A DNA stretch of 64,000 nt from Actinoplanes auranticolor (GTDB lineage Bacteria; Actinomycetota; Actinomycetes; Mycobacteriales; Micromonosporaceae): contig NZ_BOQL01000042.1 in assembly GCF_018332655.1 (NCBI RefSeq), positions 220,575 through 284,574 on the forward strand, read 5' to 3'. Positions 44,049 to 53,060 of the stretch are shown piece after piece. Below the pieces are notes generated by a model. That model saw only the letters and a program-made list of their open reading frames with translations, did not search any database and was not told the origin of the DNA. The position numbers and the translations under genes were made by a program. The stretch's first letter is position 1; each line of letters opens with the position of its first letter.

Positions 44049-45491
44049 ATGAGCGTGGATCACTTCGACGAGGCCGGCACGGCGGTCCAGGCCGCTCTCG
44101 ACGCCGGTGCCCGGTATGCGGACGCCCGGGTGATGCTGCGGCGCACCGAGACCATGAGCGCCCGCGACGGCGCGGTCGAGGACCTCAGTTCCGACGAGAG
44201 CGCGGGCATCGGGGTGCGGGCTCTGGTCGGCTCCAGCTGGGGTTTCTACGCCGTACCCGATCTGTCCGACGCCGCCGCCCGTGCGGCCGGCCGCCGGGCC
44301 GCCGGGATCGCCGCCGCCAGTGCCCTGGTGCCCGGCCCGGCGATCGACCTGGTCCCGACCGGCGCCGGCACGGCCAGCTGGGCCAGCCGGTGCGAGATCG
44401 ACCCGCTCTCGGTGCCGCTGTCGGTCAAGGGTGACCTGCTGGTCGCGGCCACCGCGGCGGCCCGCGACGCGGGCGCCGACCTGGCCGAGGGGATCTACCA
44501 GATCTGGGACACCCGCAAGTGGTTCGCCTCCAGCGACGGTCACCGCATCGACCAGCACATCCGCGAGTGCGGCGCGGGCATCACCGCGAGCGCGTACGGC
44601 GACGGCGAGATCCAGCGCCGGTCCTGGCCCTCGCACCGCGGGCAGTACGGCACCCGCGGCTGGGAGCTGGTCGACGAGCTGGCCCTGACGGCCAACGCCG
44701 CCCGGATGGCCGACGAGGCGCGGGCGCTGCTGACCGCCCCGCTCTGCCCGTCCGGCGAGACCACGCTGATCCTCGGCGGTGAGCAGCTCGCCCTGCAGAT
44801 CCACGAGTCGGTGGGCCACGCCATCGAGCTGGACCGCATCCTCGGCTGGGAGGCGGCCTTCGCCGGCACCTCCTGGCTCGACCTGGACCAGCTCGGCACC
44901 CTGCGGTACGGCTCCGACCTGATGAACATCACCATCGACCCGACCATCCCGGGCGCGCTGGGCAGCTTCGGCTACGACGACGAGGGCTCGCCGGCGGTCA
45001 AGCGCGACGCCGTCCGCAACGGCCGCTGGGTGGGCGTGCTGGCCGGGCGCGACTCCGCGGCGATGGCCGGCCTCGACTACGCCGGCAGCGTGCGCTCCGA
45101 CGGCTGGGCGCGGCTGCCGATGGTGCGGATGACCAACGTCGGCCTGGAGCCGGGCCCGCACACCCTGGACGAGATCATCGCGGCGACCGACGACGGCGTG
45201 CTGATGGACATCAACCGGTCCTGGTCGATCGACGACCGCCGGCTCAACTTCCAGTTCGGCTGCGAAATCGGGTACGAAGTGAAGAACGGCAAGCGCGGGC
45301 GGATGCTGCGCAACCCGACGTACACGGGGATCGGCCCCAAGTTCTGGCAGTCGATGGACATGCTGTCCTCGGAGACGGTCGCCTGGGGCACGCCGAACTG
45401 CGGCAAGGGCCAGCCGGGCCAGATCGGGCACACCGGCCACCCGGCCGCACCGGCCCGGTTCACCGGCGTGCGCGTGGGGGTGCGGGGATGA
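44049..45491 (+). CDS. tldD: metalloprotease TldD
   Basis: 480 residues. The catalytic HExxxH of the family is HESVGH (H252, E253, H257), followed by AIELDRILGWE. The C-terminal TNVGLEPGPHTLDEII and GFYAVPD-type N-terminal parts are standard. TldD and TldE form a heterodimer that degrades unfolded peptides and, in some pathways, cleaves peptide precursors such as microcins. The TldE gene overlaps its end by 4 bases (ATGA). Confidence 0.93.
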   Translation: MSVDHFDEAGTAVQAALDAGARYADARVMLRRTETMSARDGAVEDLSSDESAGIGVRALVGSSWGFYAVPDLSDAAARAAGRRAAGIAAASALVPGPAIDLVPTGAGTASWASRCEIDPLSVPLSVKGDLLVAATAAARDAGADLAEGIYQIWDTRKWFASSDGHRIDQHIRECGAGITASAYGDGEIQRRSWPSHRGQYGTRGWELVDELALTANAARMADEARALLTAPLCPSGETTLILGGEQLALQIHESVGHAIELDRILGWEAAFAGTSWLDLDQLGTLRYGSDLMNITIDPTIPGALGSFGYDDEGSPAVKRDAVRNGRWVGVLAGRDSAAMAGLDYAGSVRSDGWARLPMVRMTNVGLEPGPHTLDEIIAATDDGVLMDINRSWSIDDRRLNFQFGCEIGYEVKNGKRGRMLRNPTYTGIGPKFWQSMDMLSSETVAWGTPNCGKGQPGQIGHTGHPAAPARFTGVRVGVRG

Positions 45492-46861
45492 GCGCCGAGC
45501 TCGATCTCGCGGCCCGGGTCGTCGAGCTGACCCGGCGGCTGGCCGGCCCGGGCGCCGAGGCCGAGGTGGTCGCGGCCCACTCCGCCGAGGCGCTGACCCG
45601 CTTCGCGAACTCGGCGATCCACCAGAACGTCGCCGACGCCACCACAACCGTGCGCCTGCGCCTGCACCTCGACGGGCGTACGGCCGGCGGCTCGACCACG
45701 GTGACCGACGCCGCGGGCCTGCAGTCGCTGGTCGAGCGCACCATCGCGGCCTCCCGCCTGTCCCCGCCCGACCAGGCGTGGCCGGGCCTCACCCCACCCA
45801 CCCCGCTGCGGGAGTCCCCCGCCTTCGACGAGGCCACTGCCGCGGCGGGCCCGCACGAACGCGCCGCCCGCGTCCGCGACTTCGTCCGGGCGGCCGACGG
45901 GCTGGAGACGGCCGGCTTCTGCCGCACGACGTACTCCTCGGGCGGCTTCGCGAACACCGCCGGCCAGGCCGTCGAGGGCCGGGCCGCCGAAGCCGCGATG
46001 GACGGCATCGCCCGCCTCGCCGGCGCGGACGGCGTGGCCCGCCGCGCGAGCAGCCGCCTGACCGACCTGGACGGCACGGCCCTGGGCACCCGCGCGGCCG
46101 CGAAAGCGCGCGCCGGCGGCCGCCCGATCGAGCTGTCCCCGGGCCGCTACGAGGTTGTCCTGGAGCCCACCGCGGTCGCCGACATCCTCGACAACCTGGC
46201 CACCTTCGGCTTCAACGGCAAGGCCTTCGCCCAGCACCAGTCCTTCGCCGAGCTGGGCGCCCAGCAGTTCGACCAGGCGGTGACCATCCGCGACGAACCG
46301 CTGGGCGCGACCCTGCCGTTCGACCAGGAAGGCACCCCCCGCGGCACCCTGACCCTGGTCCAGCAGGGCACCACCACGGCGGTCAGCCACGACCGCACCT
46401 CAGCCGCCGAAGCGGGCGCGACCTCCACCGGCCACGCCGGCGCGGCATCCCGTTCCTGGGGACCGATCGCCTCGAACCTGGCGCTGGCCCCGGGCCGCGA
46501 CGCCATTACTCCGGTGACCGGCGAGGGCCCGACGGCGGCGTCGGCTCGGGCCCTGGTCAGCGGCATGCGGCGGGGCCTGCTCATCACCGACTTCTGGTAC
46601 ACCCGGGTGCTCGACCAGAAGAGCCTGGTCATCACCGGCCTGACCCGGAACGGCGTCTGGCTGGTCGAGGACGGGGAGGTGACGGCGGCGGTGGGAAACA
46701 TGCGGTTCACGCAGTCGTACCCGCAGGCCCTGGGACCGGGAGCGGTGCTCGGGGTGGGCACGGAGATAGAGACGCTGCCGGACCGGTGGACGGGGGTGCG
46801 GTACACGGCTCCGGCCCTGCACCTGCAGTCGTGGAATCTGACCGGGAACGCTTCTGGCTGA
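45488..46861 (+). CDS. tldE: TldE/PmbA family partner protein
   Basis: 457 residues, paired with TldD. It lacks the HExxxH, as TldE/PmbA does. HQNVADATTTVRLRLHLDG near the N-terminus, GRYEVVLEPTAVADILDNLA in the middle and LLITDFWYTRVLDQKSLVITG near 370-390 are family marks. It overlaps tldD (ATGA) and so is translationally coupled. No peptide substrate gene is evident next to it. Confidence 0.92.
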   Translation: MSAELDLAARVVELTRRLAGPGAEAEVVAAHSAEALTRFANSAIHQNVADATTTVRLRLHLDGRTAGGSTTVTDAAGLQSLVERTIAASRLSPPDQAWPGLTPPTPLRESPAFDEATAAAGPHERAARVRDFVRAADGLETAGFCRTTYSSGGFANTAGQAVEGRAAEAAMDGIARLAGADGVARRASSRLTDLDGTALGTRAAAKARAGGRPIELSPGRYEVVLEPTAVADILDNLATFGFNGKAFAQHQSFAELGAQQFDQAVTIRDEPLGATLPFDQEGTPRGTLTLVQQGTTTAVSHDRTSAAEAGATSTGHAGAASRSWGPIASNLALAPGRDAITPVTGEGPTAASARALVSGMRRGLLITDFWYTRVLDQKSLVITGLTRNGVWLVEDGEVTAAVGNMRFTQSYPQALGPGAVLGVGTEIETLPDRWTGVRYTAPALHLQSWNLTGNASG

Positions 46862-47273
46862 TCCGGCGCCGGGCGGGATTGGTCGGAGCCGTGCCCGTGC
46901 CGTGCCGTGCCCGGTGGGTGGCGGGTGCGGCTGGTGGGGCACAACGGCCGGGTTGCCACGCGGCGGCCGGGCACGCAGGCGGCGGCCGGGCGGGCGGCGG
47001 CCGGGCGGGCGGGCGGTGGCCTGCCGGCCGGGCGGGCAGGCGCGGCCACGCAGGCGGCGGCCTACCTGCCGGGCGGGCGCGGTCACGCTGGGCCTGCCTG
47101 CTCTCCTGTGGACCGAGCGCAGAAGGAGTCGACCGACAAGACGCAGCGCTCCGCTCGCTGTCGAACTCCAGTGAGGATGCGCCTCGCGCGAAGCAGACGG
47201 CCTGGTGGGTCTCCCGGGCACGGACGCCTCGCGTTACTGGGCGGGGCATTGACCGGCGTGTTTCACTGGGCCG
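46862..47273. repeat. intergenic region with GC-rich simple repeats
   Basis: About 410 bases. From about 46960 to 47080 it is made of short near-repeats of GGCGGCCGGGCGGGC and GGCACGCAGGCGGCGG type, which give open frames only by base bias. The rest has no coding pattern. It probably holds the end of the tldDE transcript and the promoter of the 47274 gene. Confidence 0.5.
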
Positions 47274-48206
47274 GTGAGCGCTGGATCGATGAGTGACGGG
47301 CCGCGTGACCAGGAGTCCGACGGCTACCGGACGGGCGACGAGCCGACCACCGGCCCGCCCGCCGGTGCTGTGTCCGCGTCCGCCTTCGACGCCGACGCGA
47401 CGGCTGAGACCCGGGCCGGGGGCGGTGCAGGGTCCAGAGCCGGGAGCGGGCCGGGGGCCCGAGCCCGGACCGGATCAGGAACGGGAGCCGGGAGCGGGCC
47501 AGGAGCGCGGGCTGAGACCCGGCCCGGAAGCGGGGCGGGCGGGGCCGAACCATCCGATCCCGGCGGGGACGACGACGCCGGCCCGGGGACTGCCTCGTCC
47601 GGGCGGGACAGCCGGCCCGGCTTCGGGGTCAGGCCCCGCGCCAGGACGCGGACATCAGGGACCCGTCCCGGCGCCGCGCAGTCCACCGAGGCCGAGGCCG
47701 AGGTCAAGAAGCGGCGCAAGCGCCGGCTGATCGTCGCCGGGATCGCCGTGGCCGCCGCCCTTGTCGTCATTGCGCTCTGTGCCGGTGGGCTCGCTGTGCT
47801 GCGTGCCGTCTCCGGCTTCCAGGATGACGCCGCCGATGCGCGGGAGGATCGGCGGTTGCGGGACGGGGCCTGTCTCGAGCTCGAGGGCCGGCTCAACCGG
47901 CTCGTTCCGCCCGGGGCCACCACCACGCCGCAGGCGCGGGCCGTCGCCGTCCGGGACGAGAACGCCGCCACCCGGATCTACGTGGGCCGATTGGGCGATC
48001 AGCGGAGCAGTGACGGGTGGCGGGAGTTGCTCGATGCGCGTACCGCCTTCGCCGAGGCGCTCGATGCGCAGGCCAAGTCCCGTGCCCCCGCGTTTTTTGT
48101 CGCTCCCGCGCCCCGCGACGGGGTCGCGCTGGCCGATCAGCTGGCCCGATGGTCGCCCGCCGCCTGCGCCGGGCCGATCCGCCGGCTGGCCGCGCCCGAC
48201 CTGTAG
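47274..48206 (+). CDS. membrane protein with long disordered Gly/Ser/Ala/Arg N-terminus
   Basis: 310 residues. The first ~140 are low complexity with repeating GSGPGARA-like units. A basic stretch (KKRRKRR) precedes one membrane helix at about 152-172, and the last ~135 residues are a helical extracytoplasmic domain with two Cys (GACLELEG, AACAGP) that might pair. No known family. GTG at 47274 and ATG at 47289 are both in frame; no clear ribosome binding site. Function unknown. Confidence 0.65.
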   Translation: MSAGSMSDGPRDQESDGYRTGDEPTTGPPAGAVSASAFDADATAETRAGGGAGSRAGSGPGARARTGSGTGAGSGPGARAETRPGSGAGGAEPSDPGGDDDAGPGTASSGRDSRPGFGVRPRARTRTSGTRPGAAQSTEAEAEVKKRRKRRLIVAGIAVAAALVVIALCAGGLAVLRAVSGFQDDAADAREDRRLRDGACLELEGRLNRLVPPGATTTPQARAVAVRDENAATRIYVGRLGDQRSSDGWRELLDARTAFAEALDAQAKSRAPAFFVAPAPRDGVALADQLARWSPAACAGPIRRLAAPDL

Positions 48207-48234
48207 CGGGGTGGCGTCCGACTCGTCGCGAGCG

Positions 48235-48289
48235 GTAAGCCTTCCCTTACACGGCAGGAAGCTGACCTTCGTTGTAACGTGTGCCACAC
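48235..48289 (+). promoter_or_regulatory. candidate control region of the sdh operon
   Basis: Two inverted repeats lie 76-131 bases before sdhC: GTAAG-N6-CTTAC at 48235-48250 and the 11-bp palindrome GTGTGCCACAC at 48279-48289. The second resembles no Rex or Crp consensus closely enough to name. No clear -35/-10 pair was found. Confidence 0.35.
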
Positions 48290-48365
48290 ATTGCGGACGC
48301 ACACCCCAAACAGGCGCGCCCGCCGGCAGATGCAGGCCACTGTCAGCACCGTCAGGGAGACGTCA

Positions 48366-49172
48366 ATGACGACGACGGCAACGAGGTCGGATCCGGGGCG
48401 TTCGCGCGCTGCGATCGCGGCGAAGACGTTGCGTACGGACCGGTGGTGGTTTCCACCGCTGATCACCTTCGTGGGGTTGTCGGCGTGGGTGATCTACGCC
48501 ACCGTCCGCGTGTTCATGCACAAGTGGTACTTCATCGAGGAGTACCACTACCTCACCCCGTTCTACTCACCGTGTCTGACCGACCGGTGCGTCGAGGGGT
48601 CGGCCCTGTTCGGCACCCCGCTGCCGAGCTTCTGGCTCCTCCCGGAAGCGGCGCTCACCCTGCCGTTCCTGCTGCTCTTCCGCCTCACCTGTTACTACTA
48701 CCGCAAGGCCTACTACCGGGCCTTCTGGCTGTCGCCGCCGGCCTGCGCCGTGCCCGACGCGCACGAGAAGTACACCGGTGAGACGCGGTTCCCGCTGGTC
48801 TTCCAGAACCTGCACCGGTACGCGTTCTACGCCGCCGCCATCATCTCGGTCATCAACACCTGGGACGCCGTCATCGCGTTCCGCTCCGGTGACGAGTTCG
48901 GCTTCGGGCTGGGCAACGTGATCCTGGTCGGCAACGTGGTGATGCTGTGGGCGTACACGTTGTCCTGCCACTCCTGCCGGCACATCGTCGCCGGCCGGTT
49001 GAAGCACTTCTCCAAGCACCCGGTGCGCTACCGCTTCTGGGTCTTCGTGTCGAAGCTCAACGCCAAGCACATGCAGCTGGCGTGGATCACGCTCGGCACC
49101 CTCGCCCTGACCGACTTCTACATCATGGCGCTCGCGGCCGGCTGGTGGCCCGACCTGCGCTTCATCAACTAG
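48366..49172 (+). CDS. sdhC: succinate dehydrogenase membrane anchor (cytochrome b subunit)
   Basis: 268 residues with five hydrophobic segments (about 35-55, 95-115, 150-170, 185-205, 235-255) and several His near membrane edges (LHRYAFYAA, CHSCRHIVAG, AKHMQLAW) that could hold haem and quinone. Single-chain anchors of this kind go with the Sdh1-type enzyme of actinobacteria. AGGGAGA lies 6 bases before the ATG at 48366; a longer frame upstream has no such signal. It ends 9 bases before sdhA. Confidence 0.88.
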   Translation: MTTTATRSDPGRSRAAIAAKTLRTDRWWFPPLITFVGLSAWVIYATVRVFMHKWYFIEEYHYLTPFYSPCLTDRCVEGSALFGTPLPSFWLLPEAALTLPFLLLFRLTCYYYRKAYYRAFWLSPPACAVPDAHEKYTGETRFPLVFQNLHRYAFYAAAIISVINTWDAVIAFRSGDEFGFGLGNVILVGNVVMLWAYTLSCHSCRHIVAGRLKHFSKHPVRYRFWVFVSKLNAKHMQLAWITLGTLALTDFYIMALAAGWWPDLRFIN

Positions 49173-49181
49173 AGGGCCCCC

Positions 49182-51071
49182 ATGACAACCCGAATCGAAC
49201 GACACCACTACGACGTCGTCGTGATCGGCGCCGGCGGCGCCGGGCTGCGGGCCGCCATCGAGGCCCGGCTCGCCGGCAAGCGCACCGCGATCATCAGCAA
49301 GTCGCTGTTCGGCAAGGCGCACACGGTCATGGCCGAGGGTGGCGCGGCCGCGGCCATGGGCAACGTGAACAGCCGCGACAACTGGATGGTGCACTTCCGC
49401 GACACCATGCGCGGCGGCAAGTTCCTGAACAACTTCCGGATGGCCGAGCTGCACGCCAAGGAGGCGCCGGAGCGGATCTGGGAGCTGGAGACCTACGGTG
49501 CGCTGTTCGACCGCACCAAGGACGGCAAGATCTCCCAGCGCAACTTCGGCGGCCACGAGTACCCGCGGCTCGCGCACGTCGGCGACCGGACCGGCCTGGA
49601 ACTGATCCGCACCCTGCAGCAGAAGATCGTCTCGCTGCAGCAGGAGGACTTCGCCGAGACCGGCAACTACGACGCCAAGATCCGGGTCTTCTCCGAGACC
49701 ACGATCACCGAGCTGCTGCTCGAGGGCGACCGGATCGCCGGGGCGTTCGGCTACTACCGCGAGTCGGGTGAGTTCATCCTGCTCGAGGCGCCCGCGGTCG
49801 TGCTGGCCACCGGCGGCGTCGGCCGCTCGTACAAGGTGACCTCGAACTCGTGGGAGTACACCGGTGACGGGCACGCCCTGGCCCTGCGGTCCGGCGCCAC
49901 GCTGATCAACATGGAGTTCCTGCAGTTCCACCCGACCGGCATGGTGTGGCCGCCCAGCGTCAAGGGCATCCTGGTCACCGAGTCGGTCCGCGGTGACGGC
50001 GGCGTGCTCAAGAACACCGACGGCAAGCGGTTCATGTTCAACTACGTCCCCGACGTCTTCCGCAAGCAGTACGCGGAGACCGAGGAGGAGGCGGACCGCT
50101 GGTACAAGGACCCGGACAACAACCGGCGCCCGCCCGAGCTGCTGCCCCGCGACGAGGTCGCCCGGGCGATCAACAGCGAGGTCAAGGCCGGCCGGGGTAC
50201 GAAGGCCGGCGGCGTCCTGCTCGACATCGCCAGCCGGCTCCCGGCCGAGGAGGTCCAGCGGCGGCCGCCCTCGATGTACCACCAGTTCAAGGAGCTGGCG
50301 GACGTCGACATCACCAAGGAGCCGATGGAGGTCGGCCCGACCTGTCACTACGTGATGGGCGGCGTCGAGGTGGACCCCGACTCGGCGGCGGCGTTCGGCC
50401 GGGTCGAGGGCCTGTTCGCGGCTGGTGAGGTCTCCGGCGGCATGCACGGCTCCAACCGGCTCGGCGGCAACTCGCTCTCCGACCTGCTGGTGTTCGGCAA
50501 GCGGGCCGGCGAGCACGCGGCCGCGTACGCCGACGCGCTCGGCAAGCGGCCCAAGGTCACCACCGGTGACGTGGAGAGGGCCGTGGACGCCGCGCTGGCC
50601 CCGCTGAGCCGGGAGAACGGCGAGAACCCGTACACGTTGCAGCAGGATCTGCAGGCCGTGATGGGCGACCTGGTCGGCATCATCCGCCGCGAGGGTGAGC
50701 TGACCGACGCGCTCAAGCGGCTCCAGGAGCTGAAGCTGCGGGTGGCCAACGTCGGCGCGGCCGGCGGGCGCCGGTACAACCCGGGCTGGCACCTCGCGCT
50801 GGACCTGCGCAACATGCTCATCGTCTCCGAGTGCACCGCGAAGGCGGCGCTGGAGCGTGAGGAGTCGCGTGGCGGGCACACCCGGGAGGACTTCCCGAAG
50901 ATGAGTCCGCAGTGGCGCCTGGTCAACCTGGTCTGCTCGCTGGACGAGGCGGGCGACGTGCACCTGGAACGCAAACCGGTGCCGGCGATGCGCACGGAGC
51001 TGATCCAGCTCTTCGAGCGCACCGAGCTGAGCAAGTACATGACCGACGAAGAGCTCACGGAGGTGGAGTGA
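49182..51071 (+). CDS. sdhA: succinate dehydrogenase/fumarate reductase flavoprotein subunit
   Basis: 629 residues. DVVVIGAGGAGLRAAIEARL is the FAD fold; KAHTVMAEGG carries the His expected to bind FAD covalently. GHEYPRLAHVGDRTG and the later QFHPTGMVWPP are active-site segments, and HGSNRLGGNSLSDLLVFG the C-terminal FAD loop. It oxidises succinate to fumarate on the cytoplasmic face and passes electrons to SdhB. Its stop overlaps the sdhB start by one base. Confidence 0.95.
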   Translation: MTTRIERHHYDVVVIGAGGAGLRAAIEARLAGKRTAIISKSLFGKAHTVMAEGGAAAAMGNVNSRDNWMVHFRDTMRGGKFLNNFRMAELHAKEAPERIWELETYGALFDRTKDGKISQRNFGGHEYPRLAHVGDRTGLELIRTLQQKIVSLQQEDFAETGNYDAKIRVFSETTITELLLEGDRIAGAFGYYRESGEFILLEAPAVVLATGGVGRSYKVTSNSWEYTGDGHALALRSGATLINMEFLQFHPTGMVWPPSVKGILVTESVRGDGGVLKNTDGKRFMFNYVPDVFRKQYAETEEEADRWYKDPDNNRRPPELLPRDEVARAINSEVKAGRGTKAGGVLLDIASRLPAEEVQRRPPSMYHQFKELADVDITKEPMEVGPTCHYVMGGVEVDPDSAAAFGRVEGLFAAGEVSGGMHGSNRLGGNSLSDLLVFGKRAGEHAAAYADALGKRPKVTTGDVERAVDAALAPLSRENGENPYTLQQDLQAVMGDLVGIIRREGELTDALKRLQELKLRVANVGAAGGRRYNPGWHLALDLRNMLIVSECTAKAALEREESRGGHTREDFPKMSPQWRLVNLVCSLDEAGDVHLERKPVPAMRTELIQLFERTELSKYMTDEELTEVE

Positions 51072-52105
51072 TGAAGCGTCACTTTCGGGTGTGGCGGGGC
51101 GACGCTTCGGGCGGTGACCTCCAGGAGTTCGACGTCGAGGTGAACGAGGGCGAGGTCGTCCTCGACGTCATCCACCGGCTGCAGGCCACCGAGACCCCGG
51201 ACCTGGCCTGCCGCTGGAACTGCAAGGCCGGCAAGTGCGGGTCCTGCTCGATGGAGATCAACGGCAAGCCCCGGCTGGGCTGCATGACGCGGATGTCCAC
51301 CTTCACCGAGGACGAGACCGTCACGATCACGCCGCTGCGGGCCTTCCCGATCATCCGGGACCTGGTCACCGACGTCTCGTTCAACTACGAGAAGGCCCGC
51401 GAGACGCCGGCGTTCGCGCCGCCGCCCGGGGTCAAGCCGGGCGACTACCGGATGAAGCAGATCGACGTGGAACGCTCGCAGGAGTTCCGCAAGTGCATCG
51501 AGTGCTTCCTGTGCCAGAACACCTGCCACGTGGTCCGCGACCACGAGGAGAACAAGCCCGCGTTCTCCGGTCCGCGCTACTTCATCCGCGCCGCCGAGCT
51601 GGACATGCACCCGCTCGACGACCGGACGGACCGCAAGAACTACTCCCAGGAGCACCAGGGCCTGGGCTACTGCAACATCACCAAGTGCTGCACCGAGGTC
51701 TGCCCCGAGCACATCAAGATCACGGACAACGCGATCATCCCGATGAAGGAACGGGTCGTGGACAACCGCTACGACCCGCTGGTCTGGCTGGGCCGCAAGA
51801 TCTTCCGCCGGGACCAGCTGGAGAGCACCCCGGCCCACGCCGGTGGTAGCCGCAGCTCCGGCAGCTCCAGCGGGGACTCGATGGCACCCAGCAACACCGA
51901 GGGTGTCACCGGGGTGGCGTCCGGGCTCGGCAGCTCCGGCTCGCGGCTGCCGGAAGGGCCGGCCGTCAACGCCGAGGGCCGGCTGGACGTGGCCGAGCTG
52001 CTGTCGCACCAGGCCGGCGGGCCGTCGCCGTTCGGCGACGACCAGGAGTTCCCGCTGCGCCAGGACGGGATCAGCTACCGGCATCCGGAGCCGGGCAAGG
52101 ACTGA
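51071..52105 (+). CDS. sdhB: succinate dehydrogenase iron-sulfur subunit with C-terminal extension
   Basis: 344 residues. The [2Fe-2S] site is in CRWNCKAGKCGSCSME plus a later Cys (RLGCM); CIECFLCQNTC and CCTEVCPEH serve the [4Fe-4S] and [3Fe-4S] clusters. The normal protein ends near residue 250; here a further ~95 residues follow, rich in Ser, Gly and Pro and ending in a short acidic/aromatic stretch. The extension has normal codon use and no stop. It is not seen in typical SdhB. The ATG overlaps the sdhA stop by one base. Confidence 0.93.
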   Translation: MKRHFRVWRGDASGGDLQEFDVEVNEGEVVLDVIHRLQATETPDLACRWNCKAGKCGSCSMEINGKPRLGCMTRMSTFTEDETVTITPLRAFPIIRDLVTDVSFNYEKARETPAFAPPPGVKPGDYRMKQIDVERSQEFRKCIECFLCQNTCHVVRDHEENKPAFSGPRYFIRAAELDMHPLDDRTDRKNYSQEHQGLGYCNITKCCTEVCPEHIKITDNAIIPMKERVVDNRYDPLVWLGRKIFRRDQLESTPAHAGGSRSSGSSSGDSMAPSNTEGVTGVASGLGSSGSRLPEGPAVNAEGRLDVAELLSHQAGGPSPFGDDQEFPLRQDGISYRHPEPGKD

Positions 52106-52113
52106 GCAACACC

Positions 52114-52143
52114 GGGAACGGCCCGCCGCGGCGGGCCGTTCCT
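52114..52143. terminator. strong terminator after the sdh operon
   Basis: GGAACGGCCCGCC and GGCGGGCCGTTCC form a perfect 13-bp stem with a 2-base gap, 9 bases past the sdhB stop and just ahead of the stop of the convergent hydrolase. It can serve both transcripts. Confidence 0.85.
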
Positions 52144-52144
52144 G

Positions 52145-52981
52145 CTATTGCAGGAACGTCGCGACGGCGGCCACGAAACGCTCGGGGTCGTCGAGCCACG
52201 GCTGGTGGCCCGCTCCCGGCTGCACGACCAGGGTGGCGTCCGGGAAGAGCGCGGCGTAGTCGGTGACCGCGGGCGGCGGGCTGTTCAGGTCGACCTCGCC
52301 GGCCAGCAGCAGCACCGGGGCCGCGAAGGTGGCCAGGGCGGCCCGGGTCGCCTCCGGCGTGAACGCGCCGTCCGCCGCGAAAGCCTCGGCGATGGCCGGG
52401 TTCATCCGTTTGCTCGACTCGGCGTGCTGCCGCTGCGCCGCCGCGTCCCAGCGGCCGTACCGCAGCGGGGCGAGGGCCTCCCAATCGGCGTCCGTGCCCC
52501 TGCCCGCCCCGATCGCGGCCAGAGCCGCGGCGGCAGCCGGATACCAGGGCTCGTTCTTGCGGAGCTGAGCGGTCGCGCGGCGCATCTCGGCGGGGACCGG
52601 GATGCCGACGCCGACCAGGCTGGGGGTGATCAGGACCAGCTTGCTGACCGCGTCCGGGTGACGGGTCGCGTACTGCACCGCCACGTTGCCGCCGGCGGAG
52701 TGGCCGAGCAGGTCCATCCGGTCCAGGCCGAGGTGCTCGCGCAGAGCCGCCACGTCGCCGACCTGGCGGTCGCAGCGGTACGACCCGGTGTCCGCGGGGG
52801 TCGCGGACTCCCCGGTGCCGCGCGGATCGAGCAGCACCAGCCGGTGGTGCCGGGCCAGGCCGCCGAGATCCCCGAGGTACGCGGAGTCCTCCATCGGCCC
52901 CGGCAGGCAGACCAGCGGGTCACCCTCCCCGGCTGTGCGGTACGCGAGCCTGGTGCCGTCCGGCGCTGAGAAGGTGGGCAT
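52145..52981 (-). CDS. alpha/beta hydrolase
   Basis: 278 residues. VLLDPRGTGES precedes the nucleophile elbow LLGHSAGGN (Ser95); the acid lies in LAGEVDLNSPP and the His in PGAGHQPW near the C-terminus, so the triad is complete. It resembles proline iminopeptidase-like and small-ester hydrolases; substrate unknown. ATG at 52981 is used, as the longer frame adds ten residues that fall in the promoter region shared with the divergent AlkB-like gene. Confidence 0.88.
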   Translation of the reverse strand: MPTFSAPDGTRLAYRTAGEGDPLVCLPGPMEDSAYLGDLGGLARHHRLVLLDPRGTGESATPADTGSYRCDRQVGDVAALREHLGLDRMDLLGHSAGGNVAVQYATRHPDAVSKLVLITPSLVGVGIPVPAEMRRATAQLRKNEPWYPAAAAALAAIGAGRGTDADWEALAPLRYGRWDAAAQRQHAESSKRMNPAIAEAFAADGAFTPEATRAALATFAAPVLLLAGEVDLNSPPPAVTDYAALFPDATLVVQPGAGHQPWLDDPERFVAAVATFLQ

Positions 52982-53022
52982 GACGCGCAGCCTGACAGCG
53001 CCACCGACCACCCGGAAGCGAT

Positions 53023-53040
53023 TTAGTACGCACGTACGAA
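53023..53040. promoter_or_regulatory. palindrome between divergent hydrolase and AlkB-like genes
   Basis: TTAGTACGCACGTACGAA, matching in 7 of 8 arm positions (GTACG/CGTAC core, TT/AA ends). It is midway between the two starts (42 and 20 bases away) and is AT-richer than its surroundings, so it could be the operator for a dimeric regulator of both genes. No regulator is adjacent. Confidence 0.45.
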
Positions 53041-53060
53041 GTCGGCGTAGAGTGGCCGGG

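Noticed and set aside
48279..48289. Rex or Crp binding site before sdhC
   Set aside because: GTGTGCCACAC lacks the TTGTGAA...TTCACAA ends of Rex sites and the spacing of Crp sites; kept only as an unnamed palindrome.
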